This document shows, in pieces, positions 7,950 to 16,386 of a stretch of 64,000 nucleotides of DNA. Each line of letters opens with the position of its first letter. The stretch's first letter is position 1. A program made the position numbers and the translations under genes. The DNA comes from Buchananella felis. Lineage in GTDB: Bacteria; Actinomycetota; Actinomycetes; Actinomycetales; Actinomycetaceae. The notes beneath the pieces were generated by a model, which was not told the DNA's origin, did not search any database, and saw only the letters and a list, made by a program, of their open reading frames with translations. Location of the stretch: assembly GCF_041380015.1 (NCBI RefSeq), contig NZ_CP159978.1; one strand, written 5' to 3'.

Positions 7950-9241
7950 TGAACCGTCCTGGGTTTGGTTCCTAGGCGGTGCTCATTTGGTGGGTGTGGT
8001 GTTGGTAGTAGCGGTCTTCGGTTTCTTGGGGTGTGGCATAGCCCAGGTGGCTGTGCAGGCGGGTGTTGTTCCACCAGTTCACCCAGCATAGGGTCGCCCA
8101 TTCGACTTCGGTCAGTCCGGCCCAGTGCTGGGAGTAGATCAACTCGCTCTTGTACAAGCCGTTGACAGTTTCGGCCGGTGCGTTGTCGCAAGTATTCTCC
8201 TTCGGTGGTGGTAGAGGCATCAATTCCTGCTTCGACCAGGCGCCCATGGATCGGCCGACATAGACGTATCTGGTTGCCGTGATCGCTGTGGTGGACCATT
8301 CCCTCGACACTGCCCTTGGCGGTAGCGATAGCTTGTTCCAGGGCTTGCAGGGGTAGGGCCTGGGCGTTGAGTGTGTTACTCACTGCCCAGCCAGCGATCT
8401 TGCGGCTGAAGGCATCTGTTACGAAGGCGGTGTAAACGAACCCGCTGCGCGTACGTACGTAGTGTCGGCCACCCACAACTGGTTAGGGGCACTGCGCGCG
8501 AAGTGGCGTTCAACCAGATCTGGGCGTGTATCGGTCCCAGGAGCGCTCCTGGTTGTTACTGCCTTGCGTCCACGTACAACGCCCCTGAGCCCGGCAAGTC
8601 TCATCAGCCTGGCTACTTGATCGCGCCCTACGTCGTAGCCTTCGCGTTTGAGGGCATGCCACATCTTGCGCACCCCGTACACGTAAGTGTTCTCTGCCTG
8701 GATGCGCTCGATGACGGGGATCAAAGCGGCATCTCGCAAGCAGCGCCGAGAGGGCGTACGGTTCTTGGCCTTGCGATACCCTCGGGCAGTGATGAAGCCG
8801 CCTTGGCGGTGTTCGGATAGAACTTTGCAGATGCGTTCAACGCCGAACCTGGCCCGGCCCGCGTCGATGAAAGCGATCATTTCGGGTACCGGGGGGCCCG
8901 TGTTCTTTGGCGAAAAAAGCCGAGGCTGCCTTCAGGATCTCGTTGACCTGGCGGAGCTGAGCGTTTTCTCGCCGCAGGCGGGCCACCTCGCACTCCTTGA
9001 TGGGGCATGTTCAAGATCATGTCTCAGGCTGGGATCGCGATACCAGCGGCGCATCGTCTCATACCCCACCCCGAGATTGACGGCTACCTCGCGTAGAACA
9101 CTGGTGAGGGAGACTGTCTGCTCCGATGCCAGACGGTCGCTGACAAGACGAACAGCACGCGACTTGAACTCTGGGGCCAAACGCTTCGGCTGAGGCAAAT
9201 CCTTTCAGGCTGACCACCGGAACCAAACCCAGGACGGTTCA
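7950..9241 (-). mobile_element. IS3-family insertion sequence (degenerate)
   Basis: A 1,292-bp element bounded by perfect 23-bp terminal inverted repeats, TGAACCGTCCTGGGTTTGG.. at 7950-7972 and its complement at 9219-9241, with IS3-type TG...CA ends. The flanking bases (gag on the left, cac on the right) are not a target duplication, and the two sides belong to unrelated genes (serine recombinase and IS256-type transposase). The copy therefore probably took part in a deletion or recombination after insertion. Confidence 0.88.
7972..9198 (-). pseudogene. IS3-family transposase OrfA/OrfB, frameshifted
   Basis: OrfA (HTH; PQPKRLAPEFKSRAVRLV ... GYETMRRWYRDP) changes frame near 9005 before its leucine-zipper part (VARLRRENAQLRQVNEILK). 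OrfB starts about 8880 (IDAGRARFGVERICKVL) and carries the DDE integrase core, with D in WVADTTYV, D in HSDHG and E in AETVNGLYKSEL. It breaks frame near 8455 and again between about 8280 and 8200. The OrfA-OrfB overlap may be the normal programmed -1 shift of the family, but the other breaks are lesions, so the transposase is inactive. Confidence 0.85.
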
Positions 9242-9396
9242 CACCAGCCGCTGCCATGAGCTGGTCAACCAGCCCATCAGGGATCCCACTACCAGTGGTC
9301 TTACCAGGGCCCTGACCCCGCTCGTCAGTCTCGGTCACAGTCATAGTCAATCAACCTTTCGAAGATCGACCACTTACACAAACAATCTGACACCCT
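9242..9396 (-). mobile_element. IS256-family remnant (left end)
   Basis: The minus strand has a probable terminal inverted repeat (GGGTGTCAGATTGTTTGTGT at about 9377-9396) followed by ATG 9350 and about 36 codons (MTMTVTETDERGQGPGKTTG ... DGLVDQLMAAAG). This N-terminus resembles IS256-type Mutator transposases. The rest is cut off by the IS3-type element at 9241. The family call rests on the end sequence and short N-terminus only. Confidence 0.6.
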
Positions 9397-9768
9397 CAGT
9401 CATGGACCTGCCCGGTGGGCTTGGGAGGTAGTACTTCAACCTGCCAGCACCATGCCAAACGACGGCGAAATGTGGCTAGAGACCAGCCCCTGGCGGCAGC
9501 CAGGCTGCGGGCGTCTTGCTTGCCCCATACCCACTGCAGGAAGAGGCCGAATTCCATCAAGGCCGTCTTGTCCACACGCTTGACGCTCAGCGAGGCGTTA
9601 CAGCCCAGGCAGCGCCAACGCATCTTGCCGGTCTTGGACCGACCGTTCTTCACGCACTTGCGATCGCATACACCACAACGAGGACGATTGCTAACACCAG
9701 ACACCGCACATGCTCTCAGAGCTTGTGCACCCCGACTTTTACATACGGCCAGTAAGGAAAAGTCCCCA
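9397..9768 (-). mobile_element. IS1249-like transposase N-terminal remnant
   Basis: Reading from a GTG at 9704, about 102 residues begin SGVSNRPRCGVCDRKCVKNG, a double CxxC zinc-finger start, then CLGCNASLSVKRVD, as in IS1249-type transposases of Actinobacteria (normally about 390 residues). The frame is cut at 9396 where the IS256-type end begins. Upstream bases to about 9768 probably belong to its terminus. This is the oldest of three nested insertions. Confidence 0.6.
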
Positions 9769-9850
9769 CTTCATACACACTTTTTGAGCATTAACCCTGT
9801 TGTGCGCTGATGGATGAGGGGCGATACGTGTGGCGGGGGCACCGAGTCCT

Positions 9851-9899
9851 TTGACGTCGATATTGAAGTCGCCTACGATGACTTCAATATCAACGTCAA
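9851..9899. promoter_or_regulatory. Inverted-repeat operator of hipBA
   Basis: Two 20-nt arms, 9851-9870 and 9880-9899 (TTGACGTCGATATTGAAGTC and its complement, 19 of 20 paired), flank a 9-nt spacer. The structure lies directly upstream of the HipB-like start codons (9907, 9925, 9937). HipB-type regulators bind such repeats to repress their own operon, so this is probably the autoregulatory operator. It could also fold in mRNA. Confidence 0.75.
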
Positions 9900-9924
9900 G
9901 CCTCGTGTGGTTAACAACAGCGAG

Positions 9925-10206
9925 ATGGGGGGCTGGATGCAGTACCAGGGCAAGGTCACGGGGCCGGAGTCGCTTGGGCGCATGTTGCAGCAGGCTCGTT
10001 TGGTGGCTGGGCTGACGCAGCGCGAGCTGGCAAACCAGCTGGGTACTACTCAGAAGTACGTCTGGGAGCTGGAGGCTGGCAAGCCGTCTATCATCATGGA
10101 CCGTTTGTTTGCGGCCATGCAGGCAACCGGCATGGAGCTGACTGCTACCATCAACGTCCCCTCTGATGTGGGAGCTGTTCAAGGCGAGGTTGACCATCGT
10201 GGGTGA
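9925..10206 (+). CDS. hipB: XRE-family antitoxin, HipB-like
   Basis: A small DNA-binding protein of about 90 residues. The XRE helix-turn-helix is clear (LGRMLQQARLVAGLTQRELA then GTTQKYVWELEAGKPSI), and a short C-terminal strand (GMELTATINV) resembles HipB. The frame is open back to 9814, but the inverted repeat occupies 9851-9899, so translation more likely starts at GTG 9907, ATG 9925 or ATG 9937; a GGGGG lies just before 9937. Its stop overlaps the toxin start. It should neutralise HipA and repress the operon through the upstream repeat. Confidence 0.85.
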   Translation: MGGWMQYQGKVTGPESLGRMLQQARLVAGLTQRELANQLGTTQKYVWELEAGKPSIIMDRLFAAMQATGMELTATINVPSDVGAVQGEVDHRG

Positions 10207-11416
10207 CCTCGTCGTTGAGCTTTATGGTCAGCGGATCGGTGTGCTGCGCGGAGACTGGCGCACCTTCGACTTGGTTCCTGATCCTGCTGCTGCCACCCGC
10301 TTCGGGCTTGATTCGACGGTGATGTCCCTGTCCGTTCCCCTGCAGGTTCGGTCGACTCGTTCGCGGGCATCAATCCGTCGCAACTTCTTCGCTGAGCTGC
10401 TGCCCGAGGGGCGGATGCGAACGCGACTGGCGCAGATCAGCGGTGTGCAGGAGCACGACGTTATTGGCCTGCTCCGTCAGTTCGGGCGCGACGTGGCAGG
10501 AGCTTTACAGATCTGGGACCCGCAGGTGCCCGGCGAGCCCAAGAGTCCTCGGTATGAGCCCGTGGATCAAGGCGGTGTGGCTCGCATGCTGGCAGCAGTA
10601 TCGGAGGAGCCGCTAGGGAACAAACCCATCGGAGGAAAGACGTCGCTGGCCGGCGTCCAGGACAAGATCGTCTTGGCTCGCAGGAATGATGGCGGGTGGA
10701 GTCGAGTGGTCGACGGGGCGCCGTCAACCCATATTCTAAAGCCCTTCCACGCCCGCTATCCGACGCTCATCTACGACGAGGAATATGGAGCCAGGCTGGC
10801 GCGAGCCGTTGGATTGACTAGTTACGCCACATGGGTCGAGGAATTCGAGGGGATCCCGGCCGTGGTGATCGAACGTTACGACCGCGACCCGCTGGCCCCT
10901 CAAGGTCGTGTGCACCAGGAGGACGGCAACCAGGTGCTGGGGGCTTCCGGCGTGCAGAAGTACCAGCGAGAGGGTGGGGTGGTTTCCCTGGAGCGTCTGG
11001 CTCGAGCCTTTCGCGGTGCGGGTGGCATCCAGATGGTGGAGACCCTATACAGGCAGCTTGTGGTGGCGGTTGCCGTCGGGAACCTTGATATGCATGCCAA
11101 GAACGTGTCAGTCCTTCATCCGCCGGACGGCACCTGTCGGCTGGCTCCCGCCTACGATATGGTCCCTCAGGCTCACCTGCCCACCGATGGGGAACTGGCG
11201 TTGGCGGTGAACGGCGTGTACCGGCATGAGTCGGTGACGGGCTCTGACCTGATAGCTGAGGGTGAGCGGTGGGGGATCCCCAACGCGGCTGTGCTTGTCG
11301 AGGTGGTGCTCGCCGCACTGTCCGAGGCGATCAACGCCGAAGTTCCATTGTCGGGAGCTCGCCCTGGCCTGGTGGAGGATATCGGCGGCTTCATAGATCG
11401 ACTTCGCCAGGGATGA
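10199..11416 (+). CDS. hipA: HipA-family serine/threonine kinase toxin
   Basis: HipA kinases cause growth arrest and persistence by phosphorylating targets such as aminoacyl-tRNA synthetases. The protein (about 405 residues) has the N-subdomain (VELYGQRIGVLRGD), the GGKTSLAGVQDKIVL motif, the catalytic loop GNLDMHAKNVSVL and the metal-binding YDMVP, so the kinase looks intact. GTG 10199 is preferred because it places HipA's typical first strand at the start and overlaps the hipB stop by 8 nt; ATG 10166 is also possible. Lying in an IS-rich region behind ssrA, the pair looks like mobile-element cargo. Confidence 0.88.
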   Translation: MGDLVVELYGQRIGVLRGDWRTFDLVPDPAAATRFGLDSTVMSLSVPLQVRSTRSRASIRRNFFAELLPEGRMRTRLAQISGVQEHDVIGLLRQFGRDVAGALQIWDPQVPGEPKSPRYEPVDQGGVARMLAAVSEEPLGNKPIGGKTSLAGVQDKIVLARRNDGGWSRVVDGAPSTHILKPFHARYPTLIYDEEYGARLARAVGLTSYATWVEEFEGIPAVVIERYDRDPLAPQGRVHQEDGNQVLGASGVQKYQREGGVVSLERLARAFRGAGGIQMVETLYRQLVVAVAVGNLDMHAKNVSVLHPPDGTCRLAPAYDMVPQAHLPTDGELALAVNGVYRHESVTGSDLIAEGERWGIPNAAVLVEVVLAALSEAINAEVPLSGARPGLVEDIGGFIDRLRQG

Positions 11417-11506
11417 TCAGGAACGGCAGGCACTCAAGGGCGTCGTGCCTCGATAGCGGGCTCCGCGCGGGTGTCGCACCCTAGGCCACCGCTTTTTCAC
11501 GCCGCT

Positions 11507-11550
11507 TGCGAAACGGCAACTCGACTCTCGCAGAACGAGGAGTCGCCCGC
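11507..11550 (+). repeat. Pair of 22-bp-type repeats upstream of the broken ATPase locus
   Basis: Two degenerate units (..gaaacggcaactcgactct, then cgcagaacgaggagtcgcc) resemble the three tandem 22-bp units at 12331-12396. The remainder of the 11417-11730 gap contains no gene I can support. Confidence 0.45.
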
Positions 11551-11730
11551 CGGCCCGTACCGTCGCCCAGTCTGAGATGCACGGTGCCGGATGTGCAGTG
11601 CAGGATTCGGGTTGGCCAGGGCGGGCGGGCGCCAGAGCCGTCGTGTGCCTGCAGGCCTGCGCGTCGCCGTCCAACGCGGGCGTCTTATCCCGGCCTCCGC
11701 AACCCCTTATCCGAAAGCTGAGGGATCAAA

Positions 11731-12245
11731 CTGGCGAAAGTTACTGGATCGAATCTCCGCAAGTTGCTGGACGAGTGGCAGCTTGCTACCCAGCTTTGGA
11801 ACGAGGTCCGGTTCCAGGTGGACAATCGTTCCCCGGGAAAGGGTCAGTTCATTCTGACGGGAAGCTCCACTCCGGACGACGATCCTCGTCGCCATTCCGG
11901 GCCTGGGCGTTTTGTGCGTTTGAGGATGCGCCCGCTTTCGGTCTTTGAGCTGGAGCGCTCCTCGGGGCAGTTTCTTTTGCGTCTCTCATGTCTGGCCAGG
12001 AAGTTGCGGGCGTGGGCGCGGCTTTGCCGGTTCCGGAGCTTGCGAGCGTGATTGCGGTTGGTGGCTGGCCGGGTTCGCTGGAACTAGCCGATGAAGCCGC
12101 TCAGGTCGTCAACCAGGGGTACGTGGATCAGATCGTTGAAGCTGATCTGCCCCGTTTGATCGGGCGCCTACCCGACCCGGTGAAGCTAAGGAATCTGCTC
12201 TCTGCATTGGCTCGAAGTGTCGGCAATCAGGGCTTCGTCCCATAG
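11731..12245 (+). pseudogene. DUF4143-type ATPase fragment, frameshifted
   Basis: The segment encodes the middle of an AAA_14/DUF4143 protein: LLDEWQLATQLWNEVRFQVD, then GQFILTGSSTP, then RHSGPGRFVRLRMRPLSVFE. After a frame change near 11980 it continues VIAVGGWPGSLELADEAAQ ... VEADLPRLIGRLPDP. The Walker A region at the 5' end and the C-terminal nuclease-like domain are missing. It is a different subfamily from the intact protein at 12407, so it is not simply its duplicate. Not functional as it stands. Confidence 0.75.
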
Positions 12246-12330
12246 TTGGCGCAGGAGGCAGGCGGGGCAGGGTGAGCCTCGGTGCACTCCACTGGTGGTC
12301 CTTCCGTTCCCGAGAGATGAGCGGGACCCA

Positions 12331-12396
12331 CGCAGAACGGCAACTCGACCCTCGTAGAACGGCAAGTCAACTGTCGTAGAACGGCAACTCGTACTA
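12331..12396 (+). repeat. Three tandem 22-bp repeats upstream of an ATPase gene
   Basis: Units start at 12331, 12353 and 12375, consensus CG(C/T)AGAACGGCAACTCGA plus five variable bases. The period of 22 bp is about two helical turns, and the array ends 10 nt before the GTG at 12407. TAACAT at 12395-12400 is a possible -10 giving a leaderless transcript, so the repeats would span the -35 region and may be an operator. Confidence 0.7.
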
Positions 12397-12406
12397 ACAT
12401 GGCGGT

Positions 12407-13684
12407 GTGGAAAATGGCTTGATCAAGCGGAATCTGCTTCCTGTGGCGCAGGAAGTGATCGAGCATGCTCCCGTCGTGGTCATCAGTGGTGCGAGACAGG
12501 TTGGAAAGAGCACCTTGATGCAGATGCTGCTCGAGCACCAGCAACACAGACTGGTGAATCTGGACAGTATGGTTGCTCGCGAATCTGCGATTTCTGATCC
12601 GGAAGGTTTCGTCGATCAGTTCCCTGAGGGTGTGCTCGCTATCGATGAGGCCCAGCGGGCACCGGACCTGCTCCTTTCGATCAAGCTGTCCGTAGACCGC
12701 AAGCGGAGCGCGGGGAGGTTCATCCTCACGGGCTCGGCGAATCTGCTCACCGCCAGCGGAAGCCAGGAGAGCTTGGCTGGACGAGCGCAGACGATTCGGT
12801 TGCATGGCCTGAGCCAGGGCGAGCTCAGAGGGCGAGTGGAGGACTTCGCTGCGTTCGCTTGGGCATTGCCCGCTCTGGGGCCCTCGCTCCACGCAGAGGA
12901 GTTGTCCCGTGCCGAATACCTAGAGTTGGCAATGTCGAGCTGCTATCCCGAGTTGCAGGGCATGCAGCCGCGAGCTGGGCGACGTTGGATTGACGCCTAC
13001 CTAGAGAGGGTACTTTCCAAGGACGTCGGCGACGTCAGTGGGATTCGCTTCCATGACAGGCTGCGACCGTTGATGAGTTTGATTGCTGCCGAGAACGCCT
13101 CGGAGTTCGTCAATCAGAGGTATGGCCAGGCGCTGGACCTGCCTGCTCGCAGTGTCCCGTCGTACGTTCAGGCGTTGGAAGACGTGTTCCTGATCCATCG
13201 GATTCCTGCCTGGGGGCACAACCTTTCCAAACGGGCGGTGGCAAAGCCGAAGGTTTATGTAGCCGACCCGGGTGTTGCTGCCCATCTGGCGGGCGTAGAC
13301 CTGCGTGGCCTTGAGCATGACATTTCGAGTTCACTCACCGGAGGGCTTGTCGAGGCATTCGTTGTAGGGGAACTGCTTAAGCAGCGGGGCTGGTCAGAGG
13401 TGGACTTCACGGTGAACCACTGGCGCGACAGTGGCAACGGGGACCACGAGGTTGACATCGTTCTAGAAAACCGTGCTCGTGAGATCGTCGGCGTAGAAGT
13501 TAAAGCACAGGCCACTCTTGGCGCAAAGCACTTCAAGGGACTCAAACAGTTGCGCGGTCTTGCCGGCAAGCGCTTCATCGCCGGGATCGTGCTCTACACA
13601 GGTAGCGAGGTCATGCCTTTCGGGGAGCGCTTGTGGGCGATGCCTATTAACGCCCTGTGGGAGGCAAGTTTCGCCCGACAATAG
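12407..13684 (+). CDS. ATP-binding protein with AAA_14 and DUF4143 domains
   Basis: A 425-residue protein of unknown cellular role. The N-terminal P-loop ATPase has Walker A GARQVGKST (28-36), Walker B LAIDEAQ (Asp80-Glu81) and the arginine/sensor-like FILTGSANLL. The C-terminal DUF4143 part carries the elements of a PD-(D/E)xK nuclease-like core: HEVDIVLE with Asp350, and VEVKA with Glu364 and Lys366, so it may be a nuclease or nuclease-derived. Families of this kind are abundant on mobile and defence-rich DNA, but no reaction is established here. The GTG start has no Shine-Dalgarno sequence, and the 22-bp repeats lie immediately upstream. Confidence 0.88.
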   Translation: MENGLIKRNLLPVAQEVIEHAPVVVISGARQVGKSTLMQMLLEHQQHRLVNLDSMVARESAISDPEGFVDQFPEGVLAIDEAQRAPDLLLSIKLSVDRKRSAGRFILTGSANLLTASGSQESLAGRAQTIRLHGLSQGELRGRVEDFAAFAWALPALGPSLHAEELSRAEYLELAMSSCYPELQGMQPRAGRRWIDAYLERVLSKDVGDVSGIRFHDRLRPLMSLIAAENASEFVNQRYGQALDLPARSVPSYVQALEDVFLIHRIPAWGHNLSKRAVAKPKVYVADPGVAAHLAGVDLRGLEHDISSSLTGGLVEAFVVGELLKQRGWSEVDFTVNHWRDSGNGDHEVDIVLENRAREIVGVEVKAQATLGAKHFKGLKQLRGLAGKRFIAGIVLYTGSEVMPFGERLWAMPINALWEASFARQ

Positions 13685-13787
13685 GCTGCTCCTGGCGGTC
13701 CGCCACGATTAAAGGAGACGACGCCCCGCCTGGCGTCCCTCCCCGCCGCGCGCCTTGCCGGCCAGCGCAGCCCTACTGCGCCCCCAA

Positions 13788-13793
13788 TAGAAT
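13788..13793 (+). promoter_or_regulatory. Leaderless-type -10 box (TAGAAT)
   Basis: TAGAAT lies 6 nt before the GTG at 13800, the spacing seen before several other starts here, so transcription probably begins at or next to the start codon. Confidence 0.4.
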
Positions 13794-13799
13794 GCGTCC

Positions 13800-13913
13800 G
13801 TGTCTGTTGAGTTCGCCCCGATCATTCGTCGCACCAAGCCGGAGGTGCTTGTCCCTGCTCGGGAGCTGGGCACCTTGAAGGTCGCGATTGGCTTCGGGGT
13901 CGACGTGGACTAG
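13800..13913 (+). CDS. Small hypothetical protein, possibly an amber-truncated gene
   Basis: A 37-codon frame starting SVEFAPIIRRTKPEVLVPAR ends at TAG 13911-13913. The same frame continues open beyond the TAG for 31 more codons (VLIVVAAVLCHNNYHLWYEN...WVK) to TAA 14007-14009, overlapping the next gene's start. I do not recognise the product. The leaderless promoter supports expression; the continued frame suggests either a nonsense mutation in a roughly 69-residue gene or chance. Confidence 0.35.
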   Translation: MSVEFAPIIRRTKPEVLVPARELGTLKVAIGFGVDVD

Positions 13914-14257
13914 GTGCTCATTGTGGTTGCTGCCGTCCTTTGCCATAACAACTATCACCTCTGGTACGAGAATGGTGTCGAACCTTGGCGGAGAGAATGG
14001 GTGAAGTAATCGTCGTCTGGGAGGAAGAGCTTCCCTATACTCCGAAGCAGGTTTGGCAGGTGGTTACCGACCTGAAGCGTTGGCAATGGCGCAGTGATCT
14101 ATCAGAATGCAAGGTTGTTGACGAACAGCGATTTATCGAGACCCCCAAGAAGGGGAAGGTCATACGGTTTTGTGCCACACGCCTCGAAGAACTTCGAATC
14201 TGGGAGTTTCAAATGGATTCGCCAACTCTGACTGGTGTGTGGCGTGGAACCTTTGAA

Positions 14258-15694
14258 GGCTCTTCCCAATTGAGGGTGTATTGGTGGTGTGATCCAGGGG
14301 AGGGTGTGTTGGTGTGTGGGTAGGGGTTGAGGTCTTCCGATGATGGGAGTCATCACACCGCCCACACGAAAGACCTCAACGTGTCCAACGCTACCTTCGT
14401 CGCGCCTGATCTGACTACTTTTGCTGGCTTGGACGAGCTTGGTCTTGTCGTTACTGGCCAGCGTGTCGAGCCTGAGCGGGCGATACTGGAATGCCGCCTG
14501 GTCGAGCCTGATGACTGGTGTGGGCGGTGTGGATGTCAAGGCCTGGCACGTGACACGGTCAAGCGCCGGCTGGCTCACGAGCCCTTTGGGTGGCGTCCCA
14601 CCACACTGGAAGTGCTAGTGCGTCGTTACCGCTGCCAGGAATGCGCACACGTATGGAGTTAGAACATGGACCTGGCAGCTGAGCCCAGGGCACGCCTATC
14701 GAGGCGTGCGCTGCGTTGGGCGTTGGAAGCCTTGGTGTGTCAACACCTGAGCGTATCCCGCATCGCTCAGGGCCTGTCCGTGGCCCCGCCACCGCCAACG
14801 ATGCTGTGCTGGCCGAAGGACAGCGCCTCTTGATCAACGACCCCGCCCGGCTTGAAGGAGTCAGAGTTATCGGCGTGGATGAGCATGTTTGGCGCCATAC
14901 TCGCGCAGGTGACAAGTACGTAACCGTGGTCATCGACCTTTACCCCCGTCAAGGATGGCACTGGCCCTGCCCGGCTACTCGCCATGGTCCAGGGCCGCTC
15001 CAAGCAGGCTTTCAAGGGCTGGCTGGCCCAGCAGCCCCGAGCATGGCGAGATGGCGTGGAAGTGGTCGCGATGGACGGTTTTAGCGGGTTTAAAACCGCC
15101 ACCACCGAGGAAATGCCCCAGGCCAGGGCCGTGCTCGATCCCTTCCACGTAGTACGCCTGGCAGGCCAGGCGCTTGATGAGTGTCGTCGGCGTGTTCAGC
15201 AAGAACTACATGGACGGCGGGGACGGGCTGATGATCCCCTGTACAAGGCCCGCCGTACTCTGCACACCGGTAGCGACCTGCTCACCCCTGCCCAGCGCAA
15301 GCGTTTAGACGCGCTCTTCGCCAACGATGACCATGCCCAAGTCGAGGTCACCTGGGGTGTGTACCAGAAGATGGTGGCCGCTTACCGTCAGCCCGAGCGG
15401 GCCAAGGGCAAAGGACTCATGCAAGAACTGATCACCACGATCTCTAGCGGCGTACCTGCCGCCCTGAGCGAAGTCATCACCCTGGGACGAACGCTGAAGA
15501 AACGCGCCGGTGACATCCTGGCCTACTTCGACCATCCCAGGACCAGCAACGGCCCCACCGAAGCACTCAACGGACGCCTGGAACACCTACGCGGCTCAGC
15601 ACTCGGCTTTCGCAACCTGACCAACTACATCACCCGCAGCCTGCTCGAAGCAGGCGGATTCAAACCCCAACTACACCCTTAAATGGGAAGAGCC
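14258..15694 (+). mobile_element. ISL3-family insertion sequence
   Basis: A 1,437-bp element with terminal inverted repeats GGCTCTTCCCAATTGAGGGT at the left and its near-complement at the right. It is flanked by a perfect 8-bp target duplication, CCTTTGAA, at 14250-14257 and 15695-15702. The 8-bp duplication, end sequence and transposase type agree with ISL3. Confidence 0.93.
14327..15682 (+). pseudogene. ISL3-family transposase, disrupted
   Basis: The frame (possible start GTG 14381) encodes the N-terminal zinc finger (CRLVEPDDWCGRCGCQG ... RYRCQECAHVW). It is stopped by an in-frame TAG at 14660-14662, shifts near 14790 (after RIAQGLSVA) and gains one base near 14943. The DDE residues survive in separate frames: GVDEHVW, AMDGFSGF, and GPTEALNGRLEHL near the end. 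The long final frame from about 14984 to 15682 is intact. This copy cannot make a full transposase, although its ends and target duplication are perfect, so it may have moved in trans. Confidence 0.88.
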
Positions 15695-15860
15695 CCTTTG
15701 AATCAAAGGGAAAAGGCGGCTGTCATGTCACCTCCGTAGAAACCGTGAAGTTTCGCCGCAGGCTATTTCCGAGGTGGGTTGCTAAACGATTCCTGGTGAC
15801 CTATCAAGCTCGCTATTTCCGCGATCTCCGAGCTGAGCTTCAATCACGCTATGGCTGACT

Positions 15861-15897
15861 GCCGGTGCCGGTGCCGGTGCCGGTGCCGGTGCCGGTG
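15861..15897. repeat. GCCGGT hexanucleotide repeat
   Basis: Six tandem copies of GCCGGT plus one base, starting 2 nt after the stop of the split SRPBCC gene. Simple repeats of this kind vary by slippage. The following 15903-16110 has no gene I can support. Confidence 0.8.
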
Positions 15898-16110
15898 TTG
15901 GGGCGCGAAGAACTCTTCATGCGCGAACGGCGGGGGAGCGGAGAGTCTGGCTCGTCATCCACCTTTTTGTCGTCCTGTGGTGTCAGCGCGGCAAGGGAGT
16001 CGCGGAGATAGGTTCGCGGGAAAGCAGCGCCCGGCGGTCGGAAATTGCGCAGAATCAAGCAGAAAACACGCTCCCGCAAAATGCGCGATGTGCGAGTGCT
16101 TGTGTCTTCC

Positions 16111-16282
16111 TTGTAAGTCGCCCCGTAGGGGCGGCTGAACACCAACGGGGCTTGCGGCGCTATCCCGAGCCCATCCTCGCGCCCCCAAGCTCGCAAATGC
16201 TGCAACGGGGTACGTGCGACCGCTTGGTGCCGCGCCCCCGATCGGTCGGATGTACCCCGACCGTACGCTTGTGCGCTCGGTG
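16111..16282 (+). repeat. Dispersed palindromic element, copy B with leader
   Basis: A leader like copy A (GTCGCCCCGTAGGGGCGGC, itself a hairpin, then CTGAACACC) precedes a complete palindrome: left arm 16182-16222, 20-nt loop 16223-16242, right arm 16243-16282. The arms are imperfect complements of each other. It ends about 100 nt before the TfoX-like start. Confidence 0.7.
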
Positions 16283-16386
16283 CCACTCCGGCCCGCCCGG
16301 TTTTCCTACGGGAGTCCCCGCTCGAAGCGCACAATGGTCCCTAAACGGTGTCGCTCCTCCAAGGCGGCCGACGAGGGAGGCCCAAA

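Larger units (their letters stand above)
13997..15858 (+). pseudogene. SRPBCC (START-like) protein gene split by an ISL3 element
   Basis: The 5' part (EVIVVWEEELPYTPKQVWQV ... LKRWQWRSDLSE) is typical of polyketide-cyclase/START-like small-molecule-binding proteins. It is interrupted after codon GAA ending at 14257. Removing the element (14258-15694) and one target copy (15695-15702) restores one frame that runs on at 15703 through 51 further codons (SKGKGGCHVTSVETVKFRRR ... LQSRYG) to TGA 15858, giving about 138 residues. No other lesion is visible, so the insertion is recent. ATG 13997 is preferred; TTG 13985 is possible. The ligand is unknown. Confidence 0.85.

Noticed and set aside
15849..16334. 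Minus-strand frame with a Thr-Gly repeat tail
   Set aside because: The tail is just the hexanucleotide repeat and the body spans the palindromic element; no protein family is seen.
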